Assembly (NCBI RefSeq): GCF_049800915.1
Contig: NZ_JBNAFY010000001.1
Location: 1 to 64,000, forward strand
Reading direction: 5' to 3'
Source: Amaricoccus macauensis_A
Lineage (GTDB): Bacteria; Pseudomonadota; Alphaproteobacteria; Rhodobacterales; Rhodobacteraceae
DNA: 64,000 bases
A program made the position numbers and the translations under genes. Shown piece after piece: positions 54,781 to 63,817 of this stretch. Every line of letters begins with the position of its first letter. The first letter of the stretch is position 1. The notes under the pieces are model-generated. The model saw only the letters and a list, made by a program, of their open reading frames with translations. It made no database searches and was not told the DNA's origin.

Positions 54781-57225
54781 ATGGCTCTTCCCCCTGAAAA
54801 AGCTCGGGTTGTCATCGTTGGCGGCGGCGTGATCGGCTGCTCGGTCGCCTACCACCTGACCAAGCTCGGCTGGACCGATATCGTCCTGCTCGAGCGCAAG
54901 CAGCTCACATCCGGAACCACCTGGCATGCGGCCGGCCTCATCGCCCAGCTCCGCGCGACCCAGAACATGACCCGGCTCGCGAAATACAGCCAGGAACTCT
55001 ACGGCGCGCTCGAGGAGGAAACCGGCGTCGCCACCGGGTTCCGTCGCAACGGTTCGATCACCGTGGCCCTCTCGGACGAACGCCGCGAAGAGATCCTTCG
55101 CCAGGCCTCCATGGCGCGCGCCTTCGGTGTCGAGGTCGAGGAAATCAGCCCCGAGGAACTCCGGTCGCGCTACCCGCATGTCAGTGTCGAGGACGTGAAG
55201 GCCGCGGTCTATCTCGACAAGGACGGGCAGGGGGACCCGGCCAATATCGCCCTCGCCATGGCCCGCGGTGCCCGGCAGCGCGGCGCGAAGATCCTTGAAC
55301 GCGTGAAGGTGACGGGCTTCGACCGCGAGGGCCGCCGGATCAAGCGCGTCTCCTGGGAGGCCGAGGGCGAGAGCGGCACGATCGCCTGCGATCACGTGGT
55401 CAACTGCTCCGGCATGTGGGGCCGCGAGGTGGGGCGCCAGATGGGCGTCAACGTGCCGCTTCATGCCTGCGAACACTTCTACATCGTCACCGAAACCATC
55501 CCCGAGTTGCAGCAGCTTCCCGTGCTGCGCGTGCCCGAGGAATGCGCCTACTACAAGGAGGATGCCGGCAAGATCCTCCTGGGCGCCTTCGAGCCGGTGG
55601 CCAAGCCCTGGGGCATGAAGGGCATTTCGGACGACTTCGAGTTCGACCAACTGCCCGAGGATTTCGACCATTTCGAACCCATCCTCGAAATGGCCGTCAA
55701 CCGCATGCCGCTGCTGGCCGAAGCCGGCATCCACACCTTCTTCAACGGCCCCGAGAGCTTCACGCCCGACGACGCCTACCACCTCGGCCTCGCCCCCGAG
55801 ATGGACAACGTCTGGGTCGCGGCGGGCTTCAACTCCATCGGCATCCAGTCCGCGGGCGGTGCCGGCATGGCGCTCGCCTCCTGGATGGACACGGGCGAAA
55901 AGCCTTTCGATCTCGGCGACGTGGACATCGCGCGGATGCAGCCCTTCCAGGGCAACCGCCACTACCTCTTCGAACGCTCGAAGGAGACGCTTGGCCTGCT
56001 CTATGCCGACCACTTCCCCTACCGCCAGAAGGACACCGCGCGCGGCATCCGCCGTTCGCCGCTCCACGAGGCGCTCAAGGCAGAAGGCGCGGTCTTTGGC
56101 GAGGTTTCCGGATGGGAACGGGCGAACTGGTTCGCCGATCCGGGCCAGGAACCGGCCTACAAGTACAGCTGGAAACGCCAGAACTGGTTCGACAACGCCG
56201 CCCGCGAGCACAAGGCGATCCGCGAGAATGTCGGCATCTACGACATGTCCTCCTTCGGCAAGATCCGTGTCGAGGGCCCCGATGCCGAAGCCTTCCTGAA
56301 CTACGTCTCCGCCAGCAACCTCTCGGTGCCGGTGGGCAAGATCGTCTACAGCCAGTTCCTCAACGCATCCGGCGGGATCGAGGCCGACGTGACGATCACG
56401 CGCCTCTCCGAGACCGCCTACCTGGTGGTCACGCCCGCCGCCACGCGTCTCGCCGACCAGGCCCGGATGCGCCGGTACATCGGCGATTTCCGCGTGACCC
56501 TCTTCGACATGACCGCCGCCGAAGCCGTGATCTGCGTCATGGGTCCGAATGCGCGCACCCTGCTCGAAAAGGTCTCGCCCAACGATTTCTCGAACGCCAC
56601 CAACCCCTTTGGCACCTGCCAGGAAATCGAGATCGGCATGGGCCTCGCCCGCGCCCATCGCGTGACTTATGTTGGCGAACTCGGCTGGGAGCTCTATGTC
56701 TCCGCCGACATGGCCGCCCATGTCTTCGAGGTCCTGCGCGGCGCGGGCCGCGAGATGGACGCAAGGCTCTGCGGCCTGCACATGATGGACAGCTGCCGGA
56801 TCGAGAAGGGCTTCCGCCATTTCGGCCACGACATCTCGAGCGAGGACCATATCCTCGAGGCGGGCCTGGGTTTTGCCATCAAGAAGACCGACGTCGATTT
56901 CGTCGGCCGCGAAGCGGTTTCCCGCAAGCGCGAGGAGGGCCTTCAGAGACGCCTGGTGCAGTTCCTTCTGAGCGATCCCGAGCCACTGCTCTATCACGCC
57001 GAACCCATCGTGCGCGACGGCAAGATCGTGAGCTACCTCACCTCGGGCAGCTATGGCCACCACCTCGGCGCCGCCATGGGCATGGGCTATGTGCCGTGCC
57101 CAGGGGAGACGGCGCAGGAGGTGCTCGCCTCGAGCTTCGAGATCGAGGTGGCCGGCCGCCGCGTGGCTGCGACCCCCTCGCTCAAGCCGTTCTATGACCC
57201 GAAATCCGAGCGCGTGAAAGTCTGA
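54781..57225 (+). CDS. FAD-dependent dehydrogenase/GcvT fusion (dimethylglycine/sarcosine dehydrogenase-like), copy 3
   Basis: About 814 residues. FAD motif V-V-I-V-G-G-G-V-I-G-C-S, His49 in T-S-G-T-T-W-H-A-A-G, and the L-R-A-T-Q-N-M-T-R-L stretch often seen in sarcosine and dimethylglycine dehydrogenases, so this is the most canonical of the three. GcvT half from about residue 430; M-M-D-S-C-R-I-E-K-G and G-L-G-F-A-I-K are GcvT features. AAGGA precedes the ATG. It probably works in sequence with copy 2 on successive N-methyl groups. Confidence 0.88.
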   Translation: MALPPEKARVVIVGGGVIGCSVAYHLTKLGWTDIVLLERKQLTSGTTWHAAGLIAQLRATQNMTRLAKYSQELYGALEEETGVATGFRRNGSITVALSDERREEILRQASMARAFGVEVEEISPEELRSRYPHVSVEDVKAAVYLDKDGQGDPANIALAMARGARQRGAKILERVKVTGFDREGRRIKRVSWEAEGESGTIACDHVVNCSGMWGREVGRQMGVNVPLHACEHFYIVTETIPELQQLPVLRVPEECAYYKEDAGKILLGAFEPVAKPWGMKGISDDFEFDQLPEDFDHFEPILEMAVNRMPLLAEAGIHTFFNGPESFTPDDAYHLGLAPEMDNVWVAAGFNSIGIQSAGGAGMALASWMDTGEKPFDLGDVDIARMQPFQGNRHYLFERSKETLGLLYADHFPYRQKDTARGIRRSPLHEALKAEGAVFGEVSGWERANWFADPGQEPAYKYSWKRQNWFDNAAREHKAIRENVGIYDMSSFGKIRVEGPDAEAFLNYVSASNLSVPVGKIVYSQFLNASGGIEADVTITRLSETAYLVVTPAATRLADQARMRRYIGDFRVTLFDMTAAEAVICVMGPNARTLLEKVSPNDFSNATNPFGTCQEIEIGMGLARAHRVTYVGELGWELYVSADMAAHVFEVLRGAGREMDARLCGLHMMDSCRIEKGFRHFGHDISSEDHILEAGLGFAIKKTDVDFVGREAVSRKREEGLQRRLVQFLLSDPEPLLYHAEPIVRDGKIVSYLTSGSYGHHLGAAMGMGYVPCPGETAQEVLASSFEIEVAGRRVAATPSLKPFYDPKSERVKV

Positions 57226-57294
57226 CTTGAAGGCCGCAGCACCTGCGCGCCCGTCGCAATTCCAATTACCCCGTAGTTCCCGAGGACCCTGCAG

Positions 57295-58047
57295 ATGAGA
57301 ATACTCGTACCCGTGAAACGCGTGATCGACTACAACGTGAAGGCCCGCGTCAAGGCGGACGGCAGCGGTATCGATCTTGCGAACGTGAAGATGTCGATGA
57401 ACCCCTTCGACGAGATCTCCGTCGAAGCCGCCATCCGCCTCAAGGAAGCCGGAATCGCCACCGAGATCGTGATCGTGTCCATCGGCGACAAGAAGTCGAG
57501 CGAAACGATCCGCACCGGGCTTGCTATGGGCGCCGATCGCGGAATTCTGGTCGAAGTGGCAGAGGCCGGCGAGATCGAGCCGCTCGCCGTCGCCAAAATC
57601 CTGGCGAAGATCGTCGAGGAGGAAGCCCCCGAACTGGTCATCCTCGGCAAGCAGGCGATCGACAACGACCTGAACGCTACCGGGCAGATGCTCGCCTCCC
57701 TGCTGGACTGGGGCCAGGCAACCTTTGCCTCCGAACTCGAGATTGCGGACGGAAAGGCCACGGTCACCCGCGAGGTCGATGGCGGTCTGCAGACGATCAC
57801 CGTGAACCTGCCCGCGATCATCACCACCGACCTCCGCCTCAACGAGCCGCGCTATGCGTCGCTGCCCAACATCATGAAGGCGAAGAAGAAGCCGCTGGCC
57901 GAGAAGACGGCAGCCGACTACGGCGTCGATACCGCACCGCGGCTCAAGGTGGTCGAAACCGTTGAACCTGCCGGCCGCGACGCCGGCATCCGCGTCGGCT
58001 CGGTCGACGAACTGGTTGGTAAACTCAAGGAAGCGGGGCTGGTCTGA
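57295..58047 (+). CDS. etfB: Electron transfer flavoprotein beta subunit
   Basis: About 250 residues. Begins M-R-I-L-V-P-V-K-R-V-I-D-Y-N-V and has the AMP-binding region and the recognition-loop stretch with D-Y-G-V-D near the end. With EtfA it takes electrons from the FAD/GcvT dehydrogenases to ETF-ubiquinone oxidoreductase. It overlaps etfA as TGATG. Placement in this operon suggests a dedicated ETF; a housekeeping role is also possible. Confidence 0.95.
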   Translation: MRILVPVKRVIDYNVKARVKADGSGIDLANVKMSMNPFDEISVEAAIRLKEAGIATEIVIVSIGDKKSSETIRTGLAMGADRGILVEVAEAGEIEPLAVAKILAKIVEEEAPELVILGKQAIDNDLNATGQMLASLLDWGQATFASELEIADGKATVTREVDGGLQTITVNLPAIITTDLRLNEPRYASLPNIMKAKKKPLAEKTAADYGVDTAPRLKVVETVEPAGRDAGIRVGSVDELVGKLKEAGLV

Positions 58048-58967
58048 TGGCTGTAATTCTTTTGGCAGATGTCGCAGGGGGCGCACTGGCGCTCGACGCA
58101 ACGGCAAAGACCGCGACGGCTGCGGCGAAACTCGGCGATGTGACCGCAATCGTCTGCGGCCCGAAGTCGGCGGGTGAAGCGGCGGCGAAGATCGCCGGGA
58201 TCTCCAAGGTTCTCGTCTGCGAGGATGCCGCCGTCGCCAACGGTCTCGCGGAGAATGTCGCGAAGCTGGTGCTGGAGAATGCCTCTGGCGCCACCCATAT
58301 CGTCGCCCCGGCCAGCAGCGCGGGAAAGAACGTTCTGCCCCGCGTGGCCGCACGCCTCGATGCCATGGTGATCACCGACGTCATCGAGGTCGTCGATGCC
58401 GAAACCTTCAAGCGCCCGATCTATGCGGGCAATGCGATCCAGACGGTCGCCTCGAGCGACGCGGTCAAGGTCTTCACCGTGCGCACGGCCGCCTTCGATG
58501 CGGCGGGCGAGGGCGATGCCGCGCCGGTCGAGGTCGTGACCCTCGCGGAGGTCTCCCCCCACACCGCCCATGTGGAAGACAAGGTCGTCGCCAGCGACCG
58601 CCCTGAGCTGACGTCGGCGAAATGCGTCGTCTCGGGGGGGCGCGGTGTCGGCTCGGAAGAGAACTTCGCGCTGATCTCGGGCCTTGCTGACAAGCTCGGT
58701 GCTGCGGTGGGCGCCTCGCGGGCCGCGGTCGATTCCGGGTTTGCCGCCAACGACCTGCAGGTCGGGCAGACCGGCAAGGTGGTTGCCCCCGACCTCTACG
58801 TGGCAGTGGGCATCTCGGGCGCGATCCAGCACCTCGCGGGCATGAAGGACAGCAAGGTGATTGTCGCGATCAACAAGGACGAGGAAGCTCCGATCTTCCA
58901 GGTCGCGGACTACAGCCTGGTCGCCGACCTGTTCGAGGCGGTGCCGGAACTGACCGGGAAGCTCTGA
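58047..58967 (+). CDS. etfA: Electron transfer flavoprotein alpha subunit
   Basis: About 306 residues. The C-terminal FAD-binding block is clear: G-Q-T-G-K-V-V-A-P-D-L-Y, G-I-S-G-A-I-Q-H-L-A-G-M and I-N-K-D-E-E-A-P-I-F. Partner of EtfB. Stops 3 nt before folD. Confidence 0.96.
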   Translation: MAVILLADVAGGALALDATAKTATAAAKLGDVTAIVCGPKSAGEAAAKIAGISKVLVCEDAAVANGLAENVAKLVLENASGATHIVAPASSAGKNVLPRVAARLDAMVITDVIEVVDAETFKRPIYAGNAIQTVASSDAVKVFTVRTAAFDAAGEGDAAPVEVVTLAEVSPHTAHVEDKVVASDRPELTSAKCVVSGGRGVGSEENFALISGLADKLGAAVGASRAAVDSGFAANDLQVGQTGKVVAPDLYVAVGISGAIQHLAGMKDSKVIVAINKDEEAPIFQVADYSLVADLFEAVPELTGKL

Positions 58968-58970
58968 CCC

Positions 58971-59888
58971 ATGACAGCCGAGCTGATAGACGGGAAGGCC
59001 TACGCGGCGCGGGTTCGCGAGAAGGTGCGCGAGCGTGTCGCCGCGCTGAGTGCCGAGACCGGCCAGTCGCCAGGCCTCGCCGTGGTGCTGGTCGGGCAGG
59101 ACCCGGCCTCCGAGGTCTATGTCCGTTCGAAGGGCAAGCAGGCACTCGAGGCCGGCATGAAATCCTTCGAGCACCGCCTGCCCGCCAATACCCGGGAGGC
59201 GGAGTTGCTCGAACTGATCGAGCGGCTCAACGAAGACCCGCTGGTGCATGGCATCCTCGTGCAGCTGCCGCTGCCCGCCCACCTCGACCCGCGCCAGGTC
59301 ATCAACACCATCTCGCCGGTCAAGGATGTGGACGGCTTCCACACTACGAATGTGGGCATGGTCGGGACCGGGCAGGACGCCATCGTGCCCTGCACACCGC
59401 TCGGCTGCATGATGATGCTGCGGCATTACCACGACGATTTCCGGGGCAAGACCGCCCTGGTGATCGGTCACTCCAACGTGGTCGGCAAGCCGATGGGCCG
59501 CCTGCTGCTCAATGCCGATTGCACGGTGATGGTGGCGCACAAGTCCTCGACGAACATCCCCGAGCTCGCGCGGCTCGCGGACATCGTTGTGGTGGCCGCC
59601 GGTGTGCCGGGGCTCGTGAAGGCGGATTGGATCAAGCCCGGCGCCACGGTGATCGACGTCGGCATCAACCGCATTCCCGCGCCCGAGAAGGGCGAAGGCA
59701 AGCACCGCCTGGTGGGTGATGTCGATTTCGAGAATGTTCGCAAGGTCGCCGGCGCCATCACTCCCGTTCCCGGCGGCGTTGGCCCGATGACGATCGCCTG
59801 CCTTCTGGCCAACACGCTCAGTGCCTATTGCCACCTGCATCAGCTTCCCGATGAGCCGTTGCTGCTCGACGAACAGGACCCATCATGA
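58971..59888 (+). CDS. folD: Methylenetetrahydrofolate dehydrogenase/cyclohydrolase FolD
   Basis: About 305 residues. Y-V-R-S-K-G-K holds the cyclohydrolase lysine, Q-L-P-L-P-A-H-L and P-V-K-D-V-D-G-F-H are family signatures, and V-I-G-H-S-N-V-V-G-K-P binds NADP. It oxidises the methylene-THF formed by the demethylases to formyl-THF. Overlaps purU by 4 bases. Confidence 0.96.
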   Translation: MTAELIDGKAYAARVREKVRERVAALSAETGQSPGLAVVLVGQDPASEVYVRSKGKQALEAGMKSFEHRLPANTREAELLELIERLNEDPLVHGILVQLPLPAHLDPRQVINTISPVKDVDGFHTTNVGMVGTGQDAIVPCTPLGCMMMLRHYHDDFRGKTALVIGHSNVVGKPMGRLLLNADCTVMVAHKSSTNIPELARLADIVVVAAGVPGLVKADWIKPGATVIDVGINRIPAPEKGEGKHRLVGDVDFENVRKVAGAITPVPGGVGPMTIACLLANTLSAYCHLHQLPDEPLLLDEQDPS

Positions 59889-60769
59889 CCAAACTCTGCC
59901 TTACCGTCACTTGCCCGTCCCGGCGCGGCATCGTAGCGGCGATCTCGACCTTTCTCGCGGACCACGCCTGCAACATCACCGACAGTGCCCAGTTCGACGA
60001 CATGGAGACCGGCAACTTCTTCATGCGGGTGAGCTTCAGGCCCGAGGAAGGCGCCGAACTCGACGCGCTGGAGAAAGAGTTCGCCACCATCGCCGAACCG
60101 TTCGGGATGAAGTACGAATTCCACGACGAAAGCCGCAAGATGAAGGTCGCGATCATGGTATCGCGCTTCGGCCACTGCCTGAACGACCTGCTCTACCGGG
60201 TGAAGATCGGCGCGCTCCCGGTCGAGATCGTCGCGGTGATCTCGAACCACATGGACTACCAGAAGGTCGTGGTGAACGCGGACATTCCGTTCCACTGCAT
60301 CAAGGTCACCAAGGCGAACAAGCCCGAGGCCGAGGCGCGGATCATGGAAGTGGTGGAGGAGGCCGGAGCCGAACTGATCGTGCTCGCCCGCTACATGCAG
60401 ATCCTTTCGGACGACATGTGCCAGAAGATGTCCGGCCGGATCATCAACATCCACCACTCGTTCCTGCCGAGCTTCAAGGGCGCCAACCCCTACAAGCAGG
60501 CCTTCGAGCGCGGCGTGAAGCTGATCGGCGCAACCTCGCACTATGTCACCGCCGATCTCGACGAGGGTCCGATCATCGAGCAGGACATCGTGCGCATCAC
60601 CCATGCCCAGAGCGCGTCCGACTATGTCTCGCTCGGCCGTGATGTGGAGTGCCAGGTGCTTGCGCGCGCAATCCACGCCCACGCGCACCGCCGCGCCTTC
60701 CTCAACGGCAACAAGACCGTGGTCTTCCCGGCCTCGCCCGGCAGCTACTCCAGCGAGCGCATGGGCTAA
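59885..60769 (+). CDS. purU: Formyltetrahydrofolate deformylase PurU
   Basis: About 294 residues. An N-terminal ACT domain (C-L-T-V-T-C-P-S-R-R-G-I-V) is followed by a formyltransferase-type domain with catalytic Asn188 and His190 (I-N-I-H-H-S-F-L-P) and Asp226 (L-D-E-G-P-I-I). It splits formyl-THF into formate and THF, freeing THF for further demethylation. Last gene of the operon. Confidence 0.95.
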   Translation: MTKLCLTVTCPSRRGIVAAISTFLADHACNITDSAQFDDMETGNFFMRVSFRPEEGAELDALEKEFATIAEPFGMKYEFHDESRKMKVAIMVSRFGHCLNDLLYRVKIGALPVEIVAVISNHMDYQKVVVNADIPFHCIKVTKANKPEAEARIMEVVEEAGAELIVLARYMQILSDDMCQKMSGRIINIHHSFLPSFKGANPYKQAFERGVKLIGATSHYVTADLDEGPIIEQDIVRITHAQSASDYVSLGRDVECQVLARAIHAHAHRRAFLNGNKTVVFPASPGSYSSERMG

Positions 60770-61084
60770 GCCAGGCTCACCCTATCCCGGGTATCGGCGC
60801 CGAGGCGCCGGTCCCGCACGGCCTTTCACCGAGAGGCGCGCCGCCCTTCCGGGGCTGCACTCGCGACCAGTCGAACCCGCGCCAAACTGGCTGGTTTCAG
60901 CGCCTCCAGATGCGCGGCCCGGATCGTGCCGATAAGAGACTTCCTATTCCATCAACTCATCAGATTTCGGCCTAAGTGTCGGTCGCATGATCCGGTCCGG
61001 GCATATCGGTTTTTTGGAGCGCAAATGCTCCCCGCGACATTGCGCGGACTGCGCGTCACTTTGAAAGCCCAGAAATCTTTTTTC
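60770..61084 (+). other. Intergenic region between purU and tetR
   Basis: About 315 nt with no gene. CGGCGCC (60795-60801) and GGCGCCG (60804-60810) form a strong stem 25 nt after purU, without a T-run, perhaps a weak terminator. Confidence 0.5.
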
Positions 61085-61099
61085 TTGTCAGTTTGACAA
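61085..61099 (+). promoter_or_regulatory. Candidate TetR-type operator
   Basis: TTGTCA-GTT-TGACAA is a perfect 6+6 palindrome 19 nt before the tetR start, overlapping TTGACA-like -35 sequence. This is a usual arrangement for an autorepressor. Confidence 0.5.
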
Positions 61100-61118
61100 T
61101 CAGCATTCGGGTGTCGAC

Positions 61119-61688
61119 ATGTCTTCCATGACACAGACCGAAAGAGACATCCTCGAAGCCGCCATTCGCCTGTTTACCCGCTACGGCGTGAAGCGCAGCA
61201 GCATGGGCGATCTGGCAAAGGAGGCGGGCGTCAGCCGCCAGACCCTCTACAACACCTTCCGCAACCGGGATGACGTGCTGCGCGCCCTGATCCGTTCCCA
61301 TACCGACGATGCGGTCACGGAGATCGAGACCCGGATCGAGACCGTCCCGGATCTTGGGGATCAGCTCGACATCGCCTTCGAACGCATGACGGTTTCCGCC
61401 TTCAATCTCGTCGCCGCAACACCCAACGCGCAGGATCTCGTCGACGGATTCAACCGCGCCGGCCAGGAGGAACTGGACGCCGCGTCGGAACGGTTTCGCG
61501 TGTTGATCGCACGCATCCTCTCCCCCCATCTGGCCGACCAGCCGCGCGCAGGGCTCACTCTCGAGGATTTCTCGGATTTCGTGCAGTCCTCTTCCAGGGC
61601 TATCGGCCGGACGGCACGTGACCGTGATCACCTTCTGCGCCAGTTGCAGGTGCTTAAGACTCTCAGTCTTGCCGGGGTGGGGCAGTAG
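61119..61688 (+). CDS. TetR-family transcriptional regulator
   Basis: About 189 residues. Helix-turn-helix M-G-D-L-A-K-E-A-G-V-S-R-Q-T-L-Y-N-T-F-R-N-R-D-D-V at residues 28-52; the C-terminal ligand domain has no assignable type. ATG 61119 or ATG 61128 may be the start. Target genes unknown; it faces the end of the betaine-type ABC operon and could act only on itself. Confidence 0.9.
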   Translation: MSSMTQTERDILEAAIRLFTRYGVKRSSMGDLAKEAGVSRQTLYNTFRNRDDVLRALIRSHTDDAVTEIETRIETVPDLGDQLDIAFERMTVSAFNLVAATPNAQDLVDGFNRAGQEELDAASERFRVLIARILSPHLADQPRAGLTLEDFSDFVQSSSRAIGRTARDRDHLLRQLQVLKTLSLAGVGQ

Positions 61689-61813
61689 GGCGCCCGTGCG
61701 GCGAATTTCGAAACGGACAGGCCATTGCCCGGAGCCGCGCTTCGCATCCGCCGCACAGCGCAAGATCGATGTGGACGGGCCCTAAAGGACATTCATGTAT
61801 TTCGTGGCGAACC

Positions 61814-61832
61814 AAGGCAGCGAGCCTTTTTT
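61814..61832 (+). terminator. Short rho-independent terminator after tetR
   Basis: AAGGC and GCCTT form a 5-bp stem around AGCGA, followed by a T-run (61827-61832). Short but well placed for the tetR transcript. Confidence 0.5.
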
Positions 61833-62289
61833 GACCATTAGGGCCTGGCGTTCATGGCCCGGAATCGAGGTGCGGAGCACCGCCGGGCCAGCGCCCGTCC
61901 GCCCCATGGGCGGGCGCTCACTCTACCAGCATTTTCAAGACCAGTCGCGCGTGGTGTCGGCACCATAAATTGCGTTGCACAGTCCGCAGGACGCGCCACC
62001 CTCGGACGGCCGCTGGCCCTCGTGTCTTCCAAAGACGAATGTCAAATCCGTCCGCACGGTCGATTTTGAAGGGCTATCCAGAGAAATCCCGCCACCGCGC
62101 GGGCCGGGGTCTATCCCTTACAGCGAAGGCCCTGAAGGTGAGCAACGCAGAAGCGCAAGATGGTCAACATTGATCACATGGGCTGGAAGGGCAGCATGGC
62201 GCCCTGAATACCTCCGGCCCTTACGAGAACGGGCGGCCCCCTCGAGGGACCGCCCGCTCCGCATTCGCCCGTCAAACTCCGCGGGAAAG
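61833..62289. other. Intergenic region with two GC hairpins
   Basis: No gene is supported here. AGCGCCCG (61890-61897) pairs with CGGGCGCT (61911-61918), with CCCATGGG inside. Near the permease end CGGGCGG (62230-62236) pairs with CCGCCCG (62250-62256), placed as a minus-strand transcription end but lacking a U-run. A 15-codon open frame at 62160-62207 has no clear ribosome site. Confidence 0.5.
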
Positions 62290-63807
62290 CTACTTTCCGC
62301 CCGCCACGATCCGGTCGAGAATGAGCGCACAGAAGAGGATCGCGAGCCCGGCCAGGATGCCTTGCCCGGCGGCTGCATATTGCAGGGCTTCCAGCACGTC
62401 CTCGCCCAGCCCCTTGGCCCCGATCAGCGAGGCGACGACCACCATCGCCAGCGAGAGCAGGATAGTCTGGTTCACGCCCGCCATGATGGTCTTGCGCGCC
62501 AGCGGCAGATCCACCCGCCAGAGCAGGTAACGCGGCGTGGCACCGAAGGCGAGGGCGGCCTCGCGCACGGTTGCCGGCACCTGCTGAAGCCCCAGAACCG
62601 TGAAGCGGATCACCGGCGGACTGCCGAAGATCATCGTGGCCACGACACCCGCGGGCTTGCCCGACCCGATGAAGGCCACCACCGGGATCAGATAGACGAA
62701 GGAGGGCATCGACTGCATGAAATCGAGCACTGGGCGCACCACCGCAAAGACCCGAGGTCGCCGCGCGCAGAAAATGCCGAGCGGAATGCCGAGCGTGATC
62801 GAGATGAGAGCCGCAGCCCCCAGAAGCGCGATCGTCGTCATCGCCTTCTCCCAGAAGTCGAGCACCCCGAGATAGGCCAGCGCCGCCCCGGTGAAGATCG
62901 CCACCCGCGGCCCGCCCGAGAGATAGGCCAGCATGATGAAGACAAGCGCCACCACCGGCCAGGGCGTGCCCACCAGCACCACTTCGATCCAGTCCAGGAA
63001 CGTGCGCATCCCGGCCGTCAGCCCGTCGAAGAAGCCGCGCCCTTCGGTCTTGGTCCAGTCGAACACCGCCTGCACCGCATCGCCGGTGTTCAGCCGCCAG
63101 TCGCGGTTGGTGGGAAAGGCGTTCAGCAGGCCGAACGCATCGGGCCGCGCGAATTTCATCGTCGAGAGGATCACCACGGCCCCGGCCAGCAGGCTCGCGA
63201 CCGTCAGCCGCTCCTTCGACCATCCGCTTGGCGTGCTCCGGTCCGAACGCCAGCGGGCGAACTGCCCCTCGAGCGCCCAGTTGGCGAGGCTCGCGGCGAT
63301 GAACTTGATCACCAGGAGGAGCACGACCCCGACCAGCAGGTAGACCGTACCGCTGGCATCGGCGCCCGCGGCGGCGGCCTGCGCCTGGGCAAGTGCATCC
63401 TGCAGGGATTCTGCCGCCCGCTTGAGCGAGTCGAGAGAGGCGGCACCGGAGGCTTCCGCGGCCTCGATCTGTTGCTGCCGCAGATCCAGCGTCTGGGCGA
63501 TCTGCTCCGCCCGGAGACGGAACTCGCGGCCCAGATCCCCGAAGAGACCAAGCCCGATCTGGATGTAGGCCAGCGTCTCCAGGATAAGAAAGCCCAGGAA
63601 CCAGGACCAGAGCCCGCGCGCGCCGAACCAGACGGGGCCCAGAAGCCCCGCCGCCCGGTTCAGCGTGAACCGGTAGCCCGGCGCCTCCATCATGTAGGCA
63701 AAGACCCGTTGGTAGTAGTCGCGCGACTGGCCGACGAAATCGCCCACCAGAGCGCGCATCTGCCCCGCCTTGTCGGGCTCGATTTGAGACTCGTCGAAAT
63801 GCTGCAT
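62290..63807 (-). CDS. proW: Glycine betaine/proline-type ABC transporter permease (ProW-like) with long N-terminal extension
   Basis: About 505 residues. The C-terminal ~230 residues are the ProW-type permease (A-L-I-S-I-T-L-G-I-P-L-G-I, F-M-Q-S-M-P-S-F-V-Y-L-I-P, and the EAA loop A-A-L-A-F-G-A-T-P-R-Y-L-L-W-R-V-D-L-P). The N-terminal ~270 residues contain extra membrane segments near 56-90, 153-175 and 203-218, and a coiled coil at about 95-147 rich in Gln, Ala and Glu. ATG 63807 lies 10 nt after the ATPase stop and has AAGGGGG upstream. Substrate a quaternary amine or proline by family. Confidence 0.85.
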   Translation of the reverse strand: MQHFDESQIEPDKAGQMRALVGDFVGQSRDYYQRVFAYMMEAPGYRFTLNRAAGLLGPVWFGARGLWSWFLGFLILETLAYIQIGLGLFGDLGREFRLRAEQIAQTLDLRQQQIEAAEASGAASLDSLKRAAESLQDALAQAQAAAAGADASGTVYLLVGVVLLLVIKFIAASLANWALEGQFARWRSDRSTPSGWSKERLTVASLLAGAVVILSTMKFARPDAFGLLNAFPTNRDWRLNTGDAVQAVFDWTKTEGRGFFDGLTAGMRTFLDWIEVVLVGTPWPVVALVFIMLAYLSGGPRVAIFTGAALAYLGVLDFWEKAMTTIALLGAAALISITLGIPLGIFCARRPRVFAVVRPVLDFMQSMPSFVYLIPVVAFIGSGKPAGVVATMIFGSPPVIRFTVLGLQQVPATVREAALAFGATPRYLLWRVDLPLARKTIMAGVNQTILLSLAMVVVASLIGAKGLGEDVLEALQYAAAGQGILAGLAILFCALILDRIVAGGK

Positions 63808-63817
63808 GACCGCCCCC

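Noticed and set aside
54691..58353. A 1,220-codon open frame on the minus strand opposite two flavoprotein/ETF genes
   Set aside because: It has no recognisable domain, and the plus-strand genes there have clear families and ribosome sites. Long antisense frames are common in GC-rich coding DNA.
62160..62207. A 15-codon plus-strand open frame between tetR and the permease gene
   Set aside because: No ribosome site, no known peptide and no conserved neighbour to support it.
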